This document shows, piece by piece, positions 1 through 10,085 of a stretch of DNA of 64,000 bases. The stretch's first letter is position 1, and each line of letters begins with the position of its first letter. Below the pieces are notes generated by a model. That model did no database searches and had not been told where the DNA came from. It worked only from the letters and a program-made list of their open reading frames with translations. Origin of the DNA: Stomorhina lunata (taxonomy: Eukaryota > Arthropoda > Insecta > Diptera > Rhiniidae); contig OW121741.1 of NCBI GenBank assembly GCA_933228675.1, positions 37,601,952 to 37,665,951 of the forward strand, written 5' to 3'. Position numbers and translations under genes: made by a program.

Positions 1-70
1 AGTAAATTTTACTGATAACTGAAAAAAAATTCAGTAATCAGTAAATTTTACTATATATATTTTACTGCTT
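1..70. repeat. Partial 40-bp palindromic tandem repeat (left block)
   Basis: The first 60 bases contain the same CAGTAATCAGTAAA / TTTACTGAATACTG words that form the array at 1131-1450. The block is cut by the window edge, so its true length is unknown. It may be one side of a larger element whose other side is the 1131 array. Confidence 0.6.
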
Positions 71-238
71 AATGATTGGATTGCAATATTTAGAGTTTTT
101 CAGCAAAAATTTAAAAAAAAAACTTTTTTATTTTAACACAGAAATGTCATTGTAGACAAGCACTTAGTAAGTAATGGTACCACAAAAAGCCCATCTATGG
201 CACTTGCCTTATTAAATTACAAATAGGGAGTAAAATAA

Positions 239-700
239 CCCAGCAAAACTTTTGATTACCAAGTTATAAGATAAACAGCTAAAATACTGAATAGGAACTA
301 CTTACTCATTAGCTGTTTAAATCGTTACATTAACATGGTGACGTCATTGGAGGTAAGAACTTACCAATTGCAGAAAATTAGGGACTTGAGTACATACATA
401 GAAAATTCCCACAACATTACAATTGGAACAAGGGGTACTTCTCTCAGACAATGAGCTTCATCCGGTTCTATTTTTAGACTCATTGAAAGGGAGCTACGTT
501 TTAACTCCGGTTCCTAACGGCAAATGCATTAGTTAGAAAAGTTAAACATAGGCTAATACTGGTGTGGCCGGGGATCGAACTTGGAACCTCTGTTTGTTTG
601 CACATGGGAGTTTATGACCTTTTTTGGTATCTAAACACGTTCAGATTATGCTGGTGTGTTCACAAAAGTTGTTTAGTTTTATGGTGGCTATAATTTTACA
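239..700. mobile_element. Diverged copy of the tRNA-bearing TIR element
   Basis: It starts with CCCAGCAAAACTTTTGATTA and then follows the first 150 bp of the elements at 53604, 57418 and 62774, including the words AACTACTTACTCATT, ACATTAACATGG and CATTGGAGG. Around 571-580 it has GGGATCGAAC, on the minus strand a GTTCGATCC Pol III B-box-like sequence, in the same relative place and orientation as the tRNA-like block of the other copies. Beyond about 700 I cannot align it and I see no matching right terminus, so it is probably an old truncated copy or a sister subfamily. Confidence 0.6.
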
Positions 701-1130
701 AAATATAGCGTGTGAAAAATCAGGATTTCCAAAAAGTTATGATAAAAAAATTTTTTCTTGAACATTTTTAAAAAAGACATCATAAAATTTTATTAAGAAA
801 TATTTTATATGCTCTTGGCTACATTTTCCCCAACATAGTTAAGCGATATTCTTAAGTACTGATTACCAATTTGGGAAAAACCGATTTTTTTGGCATCATG
901 CTAATATTGGGAAACTTTGGCGGCCCATAAAAAAAAAAACGGTCACTAAACTAGACAAACTGAGTGTAGGGTTTTACTACAATTCAATAGTAGAATAGGA
1001 CCCATGTAGTCACGGCCTTGCACTTTTCAAAATATGTTCTTTTGTTGTGTAGTTTAGTTCTTGTTTTTTTAATTATATAATCAAAACCACCGGATACTGC
1101 ATTCAATAATCAGTATTACTGATTTTTTTG

Positions 1131-1450
1131 CAGTAATCAGTAAAATTTACTGAATACTGAATTTTTATTTCAGTAATCAGTAAAATTTACTGAATACTGA
1201 AATTTTTTTTCAGTAATCAGTAAAATTTACTGAATACTGAATTTTTATTTCAGTAATCAGTAAAATTTACTGAATACTGAAAATTTTTTTCAGTAATCAG
1301 TAAAATTTACTGATTACTGAAAATTTCTTTCAGTAATCAGTAAAATTTACTGAATACTGAAATTTTTTTTCAGTAATCAGTAAAATTTTCTGAATACTGA
1401 TTTTTTATTTCAGTAATCAGTAAAAGAAAAAAAATACTGAAAAAGTACTG
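1131..1450. repeat. 40-bp tandem repeat, about 8 units, each nearly palindromic
   Basis: Units begin at 1131, 1171, 1211, 1251, 1291, 1331, 1371 and 1411 with CAGTAATCAGTAAAATTTAC followed by TGAATACTGA and an AT-rich spacer. The core CAGTAAAATTTACTG with its flanks is an imperfect palindrome, so single strands could form hairpins. The last unit is degenerate. I see no coding or known satellite identity. Confidence 0.9.
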
Positions 1451-2306
1451 GTACTGCAAAGTGCCCATCTATAAAATTTAGTATTTATTTTATAACCTCT
1501 AAATACCAGATCAGTGCGATGACCTTTGAACTTAACACAATTCCATATGCCAAAAGAAAAATTAACTGATATTCCTACATTTTTGTTTTAATATGTAGTC
1601 ATTGGTATATGTATTATTTATTCATCAGACCTCAGCTCCTACTACCTCCTTAATATCCGAAAATTAAAGCCCTTTTTAAAACTTTTATTATTTTTTAGAA
1701 AAACCTCCCCCAAGTTTTTTTTTTTTAACAAAATTGATTTTAAAAAACTGTTTTCTTTATATATACATCAGTAGCCACCCCTTCGTGATAGGTTTTTTTT
1801 TGGTTATACGCCTAATAAACATGTCCTATATTTTGTTACTGTAATAAGTAATGCTTTAAATTTCTTTTTCCTTAAATATGTTTATTGCCTTCCAAGTTTA
1901 TGTATACGTATAACCCCATCTACAATGACACACGAATACTGGAATATGTATCCTTTTATGTGCTTAAGTCCTTTTGATATATTCGTTCTAATTAAAATAT
2001 TTTTCATGGTAAGAGTAATTAAAAGATGTCATATCCTTACCCTTGATGCAAGCTGCATTATTTTCCTACATACTCGTATATATAATTGTTTTATTTTTTT
2101 ATAAAGGCTTCTATTTAGCATTATCTTATATTTTTCATAGAATTTTATGTTAAATTAAGTAGTTTTGTATTTTATTTTAATAAACTTTTAAAAAGACTTA
2201 AGTTGAAAAGCTGGAAGAATTTTTTTCATATAGAGACTTATTCAATGAAAAAACAAAACTAAAATAAACTTTGTCGGGTCAAGCCGGTTTTATTAGTATT
2301 AAAACA
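1451..2306. other. AT-rich sequence, no feature recognised
   Basis: No gene or clear terminal repeat. About 60 bp near 1984-2046 (TTCGTTCTAATTAAAATATT, then TTAAAAGATGTCATATCCTT) reappear near 17240-17325, again upstream of a copy of the 1.6-kb repeat. Confidence 0.5.
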
Positions 2307-3966
2307 TAGTACCTGGTTGACCGAGCCTTGCTCGGAGCTTTATGATTAGCATTTTGAGGCAAATTTTAAAGTTTTTATATATTTTATTTTATAAAGTGCT
2401 AAAATAAATTTAGAGGAAAGACATTGTACAAATATTCAGTTAATTTTGAATTATTTTATTTATTTTGTCCGACCAACACGTAGTTTGCATAGTTTACAGT
2501 TTAACTCATTTTAATAATTTTGGAAATTATTCATACCAACAGAAACCTCCGTCGACTCATGCGCAACAACTTTGCTAAAGATTATAGTCTGATTAAATGC
2601 ACAGTTTACGATTTAATTCATTTTGAGTAGTTTTAAGTGGCGCCACTTGAAGTTGTTCGTACCATATAAGAAACCTTTGTCTGCTTATTCGTAACAACTT
2701 TGCTTATGATTATAACATGATCAAATGCACAGTTTACGATTTAATTCACTTTGAGTAATTTTCTGTGGCACCACCTGTCGGACTTTGCTCATTCCAATTC
2801 ATAAACCTTCTTCGGCTTATCCGTAACAACTTTGTTGAAGATTATAGCATGATTAAATGTACAGCTTACGATTAAATTGACTTTGAGTAAATTTCAGTGG
2901 CGCCACCTGTCGAAATTTCTTCATACCAACTAAGAAACCTTCGTCGGCTCATGTGCAACAACTTTGCTAAAGATTGTAGCATGATTAAATGTACAGATTA
3001 CGATTAAATTGACTTTGAGTAAGTTTCTGTAGCGCCATCTGTCGGAAATTATTCATACCAACTAAAAAGCCTTCGGCGGCTCATGCGCTACAACTTTGCT
3101 AAAGATCATAGCATGATCAAATGTACAGTTTACGATTTTATTAATTTTTAGTAATTTTCAGTGGCGCCATCTATTGGAAATTAGTCTCATCAACTTAAAA
3201 ACCTTCGCCGGCTTATCCGCAACATCTTCGCTAAAGAGCATAACATGATCAAATTCCCAGTTTACTATTCTATAAAGAACATACATACAGACAAACATTC
3301 ATTTGTTTAAAATAATACTAATTTTTCCCCCTTTTTATTCCCTAATTTCTAAAAGTTCCATATGCATATTTGGTACTTTTTTGGTGCAAATTGAATTCGG
3401 TACATTTTATTAAAACGCAGTTAACATAATGTATAATGTTCCTATCATATTACTTTGGAGATGTTATGTTATCATTTTATCCCCTTTTTACCCATTTCGG
3501 CTCCAAAATCAAAAAAGTACCAAATACGTGTTTCATGTTTTTTTTACATCTATTGATTGCAGTACAAAGTTTCTTTCTATATTCTTTAGTTTAAAATATA
3601 AGAGTGGGTTAAAAAGGTACCAAAAAAACTATTTTCAGCCTTTTTTACCCCCTATCGAACATAGTTTCAAAAAAGTACCAAACACCTGTCCACTTATTTT
3701 CATAGTTGTTTAAAACGTAATTTTAATTTTGTTTCTATACCTATTACTTTAGGAGATATAGTGTTTTCGATTTTTTCCCCTTTTTACCCGTTTTTACCCT
3801 CTTAGAGGCAAAAGTTCCAAAAGTTCCTTCTTCTTCGACCTATACATCAAAAAGGATACCCACTGTCCAAATTTTATCAAAATCGTTAGAGCCGTTTTCG
3901 AGATAGCCATTCTATATATATATAAATACATACAATTATTGCTCGTTTAAGAATATAAGATAAGAT
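2307..3966 (+). mobile_element. Unclassified end-defined interspersed repeat, copy A
   Basis: It starts with GTACCTGGTTGACCGAGCCT, which contains the hairpin CCGAG-CCTTG-CTCGG, and ends with GTTTAAGAATATAAGATAAG. Inside are about six degenerate units of about 130 bp marked by AACTTTGCTAAAGAT and GTGGCGCCA (2560-3230), then a block of C-rich TACC/AAAGTACCA words and a short TA run. Copies B (17744), C (31309, minus) and D (47739) share both ends, so these look full length. The AGATA-type 3' tail and the phrase near 3870-3900 (TTTTATCAAAATCGTTAGAG) resemble 3' regions of RTE-like non-LTR elements, but no protein is encoded and the class is open. A 94-codon open frame at 3429-3713 recurs in copy C but probably only reflects DNA identity. 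Confidence 0.8.
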
Positions 3967-4256
3967 TCATAAAGTCAGCCCAAATTATTTCTACTTAAGG
4001 ATCTTCCATATGACACTTCAAAACCGAGATGGAAATATGTAATCCTTTTAAGATAGACAATATTTAATCAGATACACACCCCAACCGGTGACTATGCGCA
4101 TTTTTAATCCATCTGTAAAGAATGATTTGGCCTTGAAATTGGACAGAATAAAACGTATTAAGTCTGCAAATCTATGGATATAGGAGATAATCTTGGACTT
4201 GCACGTACAACAGTAAGAAAAATCTACAATTTGCCAATTGACAAAAAGTTAATAAA

Positions 4257-4837
4257 AACAAGAAAGAAAGTGCTATAGTCGGTCAAGCCAGACCATACGA
4301 TACCCTTCACCACTAAGGTTAAAGGTGTTATTTTTCCTAAATTTTGCCATCATACAAACATTTTCTCAAAACCTAAACATTGAAACTGTTTCCATCATTT
4401 GGACTTATATGCGAGATAGGGTCAAATGTGAACCGATTATCTCGAAATTTGGCAAATTGATTGCAGTTGTTACAAAAATTATGTTTGCAAAAAATAAACA
4501 TACAATTTTCATTATCTTCAGATTTAAGAGAGTTTTTATGATTTTTGTCTCATTTGGTGCGTTTGACACATAAGCTTGTATTGGAGCTATGTTTAAATGT
4601 GGACCGATTTCAACGAAATTTGGTACAGTGATTTAAGTTTACATAAGCAGAATTTGTTTCAAATTTCATGAAAAAATATTGATATTTGTGGCCAATATAG
4701 CAATTCCGGGAAGTGTGACCTATGTGAGGTACCATAAATAATGGACCGATTTTGGCGAATTTCAATAGCCATGGTCCCATTATAAAAAAAAAAAAATGAT
4801 CTGTGCCAAATTTCATCAAATTATCTTTATAAAGTAT
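4257..4837 (-). mobile_element. HINE (Helentron-like) fragment, 3' part
   Basis: It begins with the reverse complement of the 3' end seen at 44050-44114: AACAAGAAAGAAAGTGCTAT, hairpin GTCGGTCAAGCCAGAC, then the subterminal ATACCCTTCACCAC. It aligns with 43510-44114 until about 4830, where the MITE at 4838 interrupts it. A 5'-end remnant may lie at 8551-8578. It is non-autonomous and encodes no protein. Confidence 0.7.
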
Positions 4838-5369
4838 GAAACACAATTGGGACGAACAACCAATTTTTCGGAACGAATATTCGTCGTTAGAAATAGAAGA
4901 TATGGGTTTATATGAAAGTGCTCACAATAGATGCGTACGACGAAATTCGTCGTGCGTATCGAATAGTGCTATAGGTTTATTTCTATTTCATACGCAGACG
5001 AACGACGACTAAACTGGTTTAGAGTGGCTGCATTTCTATTTCTGTTGTAAGGTATAAGAAATTATATGTGTTTTTGTGAAATATACCTTATAAATTGTAA
5101 ACGAAAAATAAATATTTCAAATAAAATTAATTAAATATTTTCTTTTTGTGAAAAAATGAAAGAATATAATAAAAAAAATATTGCAAATGTTGTGAGTGCG
5201 CGATATGTACGAAAGTGTGTATAATTTGTGCTAATGAAAAATAAACAAAAATGGCGTCAGCAACGTTTATTCGTCATAAATGTGTTCAATGGACGAATAT
5301 ACAAGACGAATTTTTAAAGCCGAATTCGTCGTGCTGGACGAAATTAGTCATTCGTCCCAATTGTGTTTC
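4838..5369. mobile_element. 532-bp MITE with perfect 19-bp terminal inverted repeats
   Basis: The ends are GAAACACAATTGGGACGAA at 4838-4856 and TTCGTCCCAATTGTGTTTC at 5351-5369, an exact inverted repeat. Many internal ACGAA/TTCGT words (for example GACGAAATTCGTCG near 4940) suggest internal binding sites. It sits inside the HINE fragment at 4257. The flanks TA/TA are compatible with a TA target but are too short to prove it. Confidence 0.8.
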
Positions 5370-6886
5370 TACCTTAAAGAATATATATATGGGCAAAAAT
5401 CAAACAGTTTTTATTCCTTTGAAACCGACTTTCAACTCGAATAATTTTTGTACCCTTAGGAGTTCGGAAAATCTAATTAAAGATCTTGAACTCGCAAAAC
5501 TTCTGTATACTGAACACCATATCTTAGTTGCGCAAATTTGCGCTTTTAAGCGTAATTGGCATGCAAATAAAAAAAAATGTTAAAAAATCGATTGAAGCAT
5601 TCAAGTTTTTCTTCATATTTCGTCTTCTCCTGCATTTGTTTTAATATTTGAACCCAAGTCATTGTTCTAGACACCACATTTAGGGGATAAATTCACTTCT
5701 CTATAAATTTTAATTTTGTCACTTCTAATCCTACTTAATGGCCGCCAAAATTTGAAGCTCGTTTTTGAAACTTTTTAATTTTTTCCTCATATTTTTTGGC
5801 CGCCTCAAAGAAATTTAAAAAAATAGACAAAAGATTTGTAGATCTTTCAATTTCGCATTGTTTGATATATATCTCGTTAATGTGCTCTATATAGGTATAA
5901 TATACGACAGGTGTAAATGAGGAGTTTTTGAGCGTAAATTTTTCAAAATACCGGTTTTTCGTGGAGCACACTCGCAAATATGAATGAAAATTTCGAAACT
6001 ACCGCGTAAACCGAGTTTTTTGCCACTTATCACCTAAAAACAAAAGCGCACCAAAAAATCATTGTTTGCTAAAATTTTATGAAGATTTTGAAAATCGTGC
6101 AAAAAAGTGCATATTATTTTAAATGGTTTTAGAATGCAAACTGAGACAAAATCACATAAGGCATGAAAGCGATGTCATTTATAACCGATTTGCATCAAAA
6201 GTTTTGCAAAAATTTCTTTATTAACTGAGAACGCGAAAGTTTTATCTAAAAACATTTCAATGAAGCACATCGGGAATTTAGCTCAAAATTGATCAGGAAT
6301 GGTCTTAAAACTATTCTTTAATAAAATTTTACCTTAGATTTGAAGCGCACCAAAATATTATAAGGATTAACGATTTTATGGACCAAATAAAAATTTTATA
6401 TCTTAGAAAGATATGCACCTATTAAAACTTGTATTTAAATAAAAAATTCTTTTTACATTAAATTTGTCCATAAGTGAAGGCAGCAGAATTTCACTAAGAC
6501 TCACATTTTGTCAAATTTCGCGAGAATCGCGGCTAAAAAAATCAAAAAATATTTTTAAAAAATATTTCTTTCACTTGCATAATTGCATTAATTCTTCGTG
6601 TTAAGGCATATATAAACCACCATAATTCCATGAAACGACAGAACACCTGAAAATATATAAGTTCTGACAAAATCCACATAAAACTAATAAAAATAAAACA
6701 ATTTTTAATTTTTGTTTTAAGCGTCATAACTTCGGCGCGCATCGCGTAAGATCATTGACGCGAATGGATTTTACATTCCCTAAGGTCCCTTAATAGAACA
6801 ACAAAAAAAATTTAGTGTGCGATCAAAAAATTTTTTGAATTTTGTTATTTCTGAAAATTAAAACTATTTGATTTTTGTCCATATAT
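5370..6886. other. Unassigned sequence between MITE and Tc3-like element
   Basis: No gene recognised. About 50 bp at 5652-5700 (AAGTCATTGTTCTAGACACC and following) reappear at 50002-50055 beside the foldback element. The words GCGCACCAAAA recur at about 6051 and 6343. Probably old transposon debris. Confidence 0.4.
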
Positions 6887-6887
6887 A

Positions 6888-8458
6888 CACTGCCCGTCAC
6901 AATTATAACCGCACTACATTATCCGTTTTCGCATTACGTTAAACGAAAATTCCATGAAAGGGTTTACGATATATTATAGTACGGTAGTAACGGTAGTTTT
7001 ATTCTAAAACAAAATTTGTCAGTTACTTTTTGAATTGGCAAATTTACAACAATTAATGCATATCTTAGTGTTGCATAACTATAACCGCATCGCATTTAAA
7101 TTAAATAATAAATTAAAACTGCGCCAAAATTTTAAATTTCTCGTATGCAATTTAACGTATTTTTTTATTTAAAATAAAATGCCAAGGGGAACATATCTTA
7201 TAAATGTCGAAAAGGGAACCATTTTGGCCTTTTTAGAAAATGGGCTAAATTTTCGAGAGATCGGTAGAAAACTAAATCGTTCGGACCGAGTGGTAAGAAA
7301 TTTTGCCAAAAACCAAAGTCAGCATGACAAAAATAAAACTGGAGGTGCAAAAAGAAAGTTATCCGAAAAAGATCGGCTCAGAATTGTAAAAGCCGCAAGC
7401 AATTCTATGAAAAGCCTTTCGCAAATTTCTGTCGAATTTGGCGTAAAAGTGTCAAATTCCACAATAAATGCAATACTAAATGAGTCTGGAACATAACCAG
7501 ACAATCGCTAATGACTGTCCCAATATTACTCAGGCAGTACAAGGAAGCTTATATGGAATTCGCAAAGAAAGTCTTGCAAACAACAGGTAAGAAAATTATA
7601 TTTTTTTTATGTATTATAATTCTTCTCTTCTTCTCTTTTAGGCGATTTTTTCAGATGAGACAAAATTTAATCTTGACGGTCCTGATGGTTTAAGCAAATA
7701 TTGGAGGGATCTGCTAAAGAAACCACAATATTTCTCAAAACGAAATTTTGGTGGCGGTTCCTTAGTGGTATGTGGAGCTTTTTGCAGCGATGCATTGCTT
7801 GAATTGGCCTTTCCAAGCACTATAATGAATTCCGAAAAATACATAAGCGTTCTTAATAAAAAACTGTTGCCTTTCTTGGAAGCCCAGGCTGAAAAAACTT
7901 TAATTTTTAGCGAGAAAACACAAGAGTCGTCAGAATATTGAATGGCTTAAATTCAAAAACATTAAAATTATTGAGTGGCCCGCCGGTTCTTCGGATCAAA
8001 CCCCATTTGAAAATATTTGGGGAATATTGGCCCGCCGTGTTTATGCCCAAAATGGACAATACAAAGATGTTTTCGAAGTTAAAGTAGCTATCAACGATGA
8101 ATGGCGAGCAATTACTGAAGATATGAGGACAAAACTTATCCAATTTATGCCAGATCGAATTTTTGAGCTTATTCAGAATAAAGGAGGCCACACTCATTAT
8201 TAAAAATATTTTGTAGTTTAATTGATAATTTAAGTCGAAAATTTTGTTTAATTTTTTAAAGTGCGGTTATAGTTATGAAATAGCTGTTTGTATTGAAATT
8301 AGTTATATTTATTAAACTAAAGTAAATAAATAATTTATTTTTATTACAAAATATAAGTTTTCGTCTATTTTTTCTTATACTTAAAAATTTAATTTCTTTT
8401 ATTGCCAAAAGCTGAAATATTAACATTAATAGGGGTGCGGTTATAGTTGTGATGTGCA

Positions 8459-8460
<2 letters not shown>
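6888..8460 (+). mobile_element. Tc1/mariner-superfamily transposon, Tc3-like, degraded
   Basis: Terminal inverted repeats of about 26 bp: left CACTGCCCGTCACAATTATA continuing to ACCGCAC, right GTGCGGTTATAGTTGTGATG continuing to TGCAGT. Both ends abut TA-rich sequence, as expected for TA target sites, and the right end opens directly into a (TA)n microsatellite. The 1.57-kb length is usual for Tc1-type elements. It holds a broken transposase (7179-8202). Confidence 0.85.
7179..8202 (+). pseudogene. Tc3-like transposase pseudogene with a 55-nt intron
   Basis: This would cut and paste the surrounding element. The first open part (7179-7496, starting MPRGTYLINVEKG) is a helix-turn-helix DNA-binding region, with LNFREIGRKLNRS as the recognition-type segment. 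After a stop at 7494-7496 the frame shifts: FAKKVLQTTG near 7558-7586 is followed by a canonical intron 7587-7641 (GTAAG...TTTTAG), then IFSDETKFNLDGPDG with the first catalytic Asp. The region of the second Asp (a QQDNA-type motif in this family) is damaged: the frame reads IFSEKTQES and stops near 7941. The last part is open in another frame (about 7927-8202) with SSDQTPFENIWG, matching the DDE signature with Glu, and ends GGHTHY. At least two frameshifts make it dead. Family and intron are well supported; the exact subfamily is inference. Confidence 0.85.

Positions 8461-8522
<62 letters not shown>
8461..8522. repeat. (TA)n microsatellite at the Tc3-like insertion site
   Basis: About 30 TA dinucleotides start immediately at the right terminus of the Tc3-like element; the left flank is also TA-rich (6881-6887). 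Confidence 0.95.
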
Positions 8523-8527
<5 letters not shown>

Positions 8528-8550
8528 AATTGCGAAAGGGCGGATGCACC

Positions 8551-8578
8551 CTTTTCACCTATGGTGGTGAAGGCTATA
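8551..8578 (-). mobile_element. HINE 5'-terminus remnant
   Basis: CTTTTCACCTATGGTGGTGA followed by AGGCTATA matches, on the minus strand, the 5' subterminal sequence TATACCCTTCACCACCATAG at 43316. It may be the other end of the HINE fragment at 4257. Confidence 0.5.
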
Positions 8579-9699
8579 ACAAGCGTATACTCAAATAATT
8601 ACAAAAAAAATTCATATTTTCGGATAATTCTACAATTTCAAATCGCAGGTACGGCAAAACGGTTAAGATATCGGTTATTTTTAATATTTTCGAACAATTT
8701 AAAATGATTTTTGAGAAAAATGTATAATTTTCTAATATGAAAAAAAAACGAAGTAAATTCGGCTATATTTTGCCAAAACAAAACTATTTAGTACTTCCAG
8801 GTCATATCCTTAACACACGAGTTTTTGGGGAAAAATTGCAATAAATCCGAAAATAATAATTATTATTATTATTTTTATTATTATTATAATTAATGCATTT
8901 TAAATTTTATAATAAAGCTACTTTAGTGCTCTATTATATTCCATTAAATTTCTTTAATTATTTAATTCTTAGTGATAAAAATTTAGGCAAAACCGAAAAT
9001 ACTTCCATTTTTCTCCATACAAACATATTTAACACTTTGTGGACGGATGCAGCACGTGCATGTTTTTATGATACATAGAACATATCTAGGGGCAGTTACG
9101 GTAGTGTATATCAGAGAAGAGATTGAATGGCGGTTTTCTTGCTTTGAATGTATTCACACAAAAATGAAAACTTGTCGTCAATTTACAATATTTAATTGAG
9201 ACGAAACAATGCATATTCACAAAATAAGAGTATAATGAAATATATTGCATGCATTGCTTGTGTTTATAACTGCAATCAAATACACTAGGAAAACATTCAA
9301 ACATTCATTTTATAAAAGCGAATGGGTGAGTGTTTACGAAATATTATGAATGATTTCAGTTGCGTTACAAGACAAGTTGTGCACAAGACAAAACTATAGT
9401 TGTATAGGTGGGCAAAGACAAAAAGAAAGAAACAAGTTGCCAGATGAAATGGATGCAAAATCGTTAAATTTATAGTAAAAAGTCGTCAAGCACTGGGATG
9501 GCGGAAAAAGAAATTAACCGTTGCGCGTTAGTGTTGGAGAGATCAAGTTTTGAACTTGCAAAACATATGTTTTACTGGGGCGGCACAATCGGACCTCAAA
9601 ATAGAGCACCTTAGATTTAAAAATCGGTTTTTGTATGTAGTTCGTTTTAACATAATTATAAAAAAAATTATATAATACATTTTTTTATCAAAAAATTTT
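8579..9699. other. AT-rich sequence, nothing recognised
   Basis: Contains a short ATT-rich run at 8851-8887. No gene, no clear terminal repeats. Confidence 0.5.
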
Positions 9700-10085
9700 G
9701 TATAAATTTTTTTTAATCTTTCTATACAAAAATATTTCTATACAAAAATATTTTCTATAAAAAAATATTTTTTTCAAAAATCTTTCTACAGAAAAATATT
9801 TTTATCAAAAACTTTTGAATAGAAATATATATTTTTATCCAAAAATTTTCTATAGAAAAATATTTTTATTGAAAATTTTTACTATAGAAAACTATTTTTA
9901 TCGAAAATTTGTCTATTGAAAAATATTTTTATTGAAAATTGTTCTATAGAAAAATATTTTATTGAAAATGTTTCTATAGAAAAACATTTTATCGAATTTT
10001 TTTTTAACAAAATATTTCTTAGAAAAATATTTTTATCAAAAATTTTTCTATAGAAAAATATTTTTATCGAAAAATTTTTTTATAA
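9700..10085. repeat. Degenerate 30-bp tandem repeat with CTATAG cores
   Basis: About 12 diverged units built from TTTCTATAGAAAAATATTTT plus TATCGAAAAT. The palindrome TTCTATAGAA and the TATCGA word are also the two core pieces of the 31-bp satellite at 40366, so the two arrays may share an origin. Confidence 0.8.

Noticed and set aside
3429..3713. Conserved 94-codon frame shared by repeat copies A and C
   Set aside because: It is not kept full length in copies B and D, has no motif, and the similarity equals that of the surrounding DNA.
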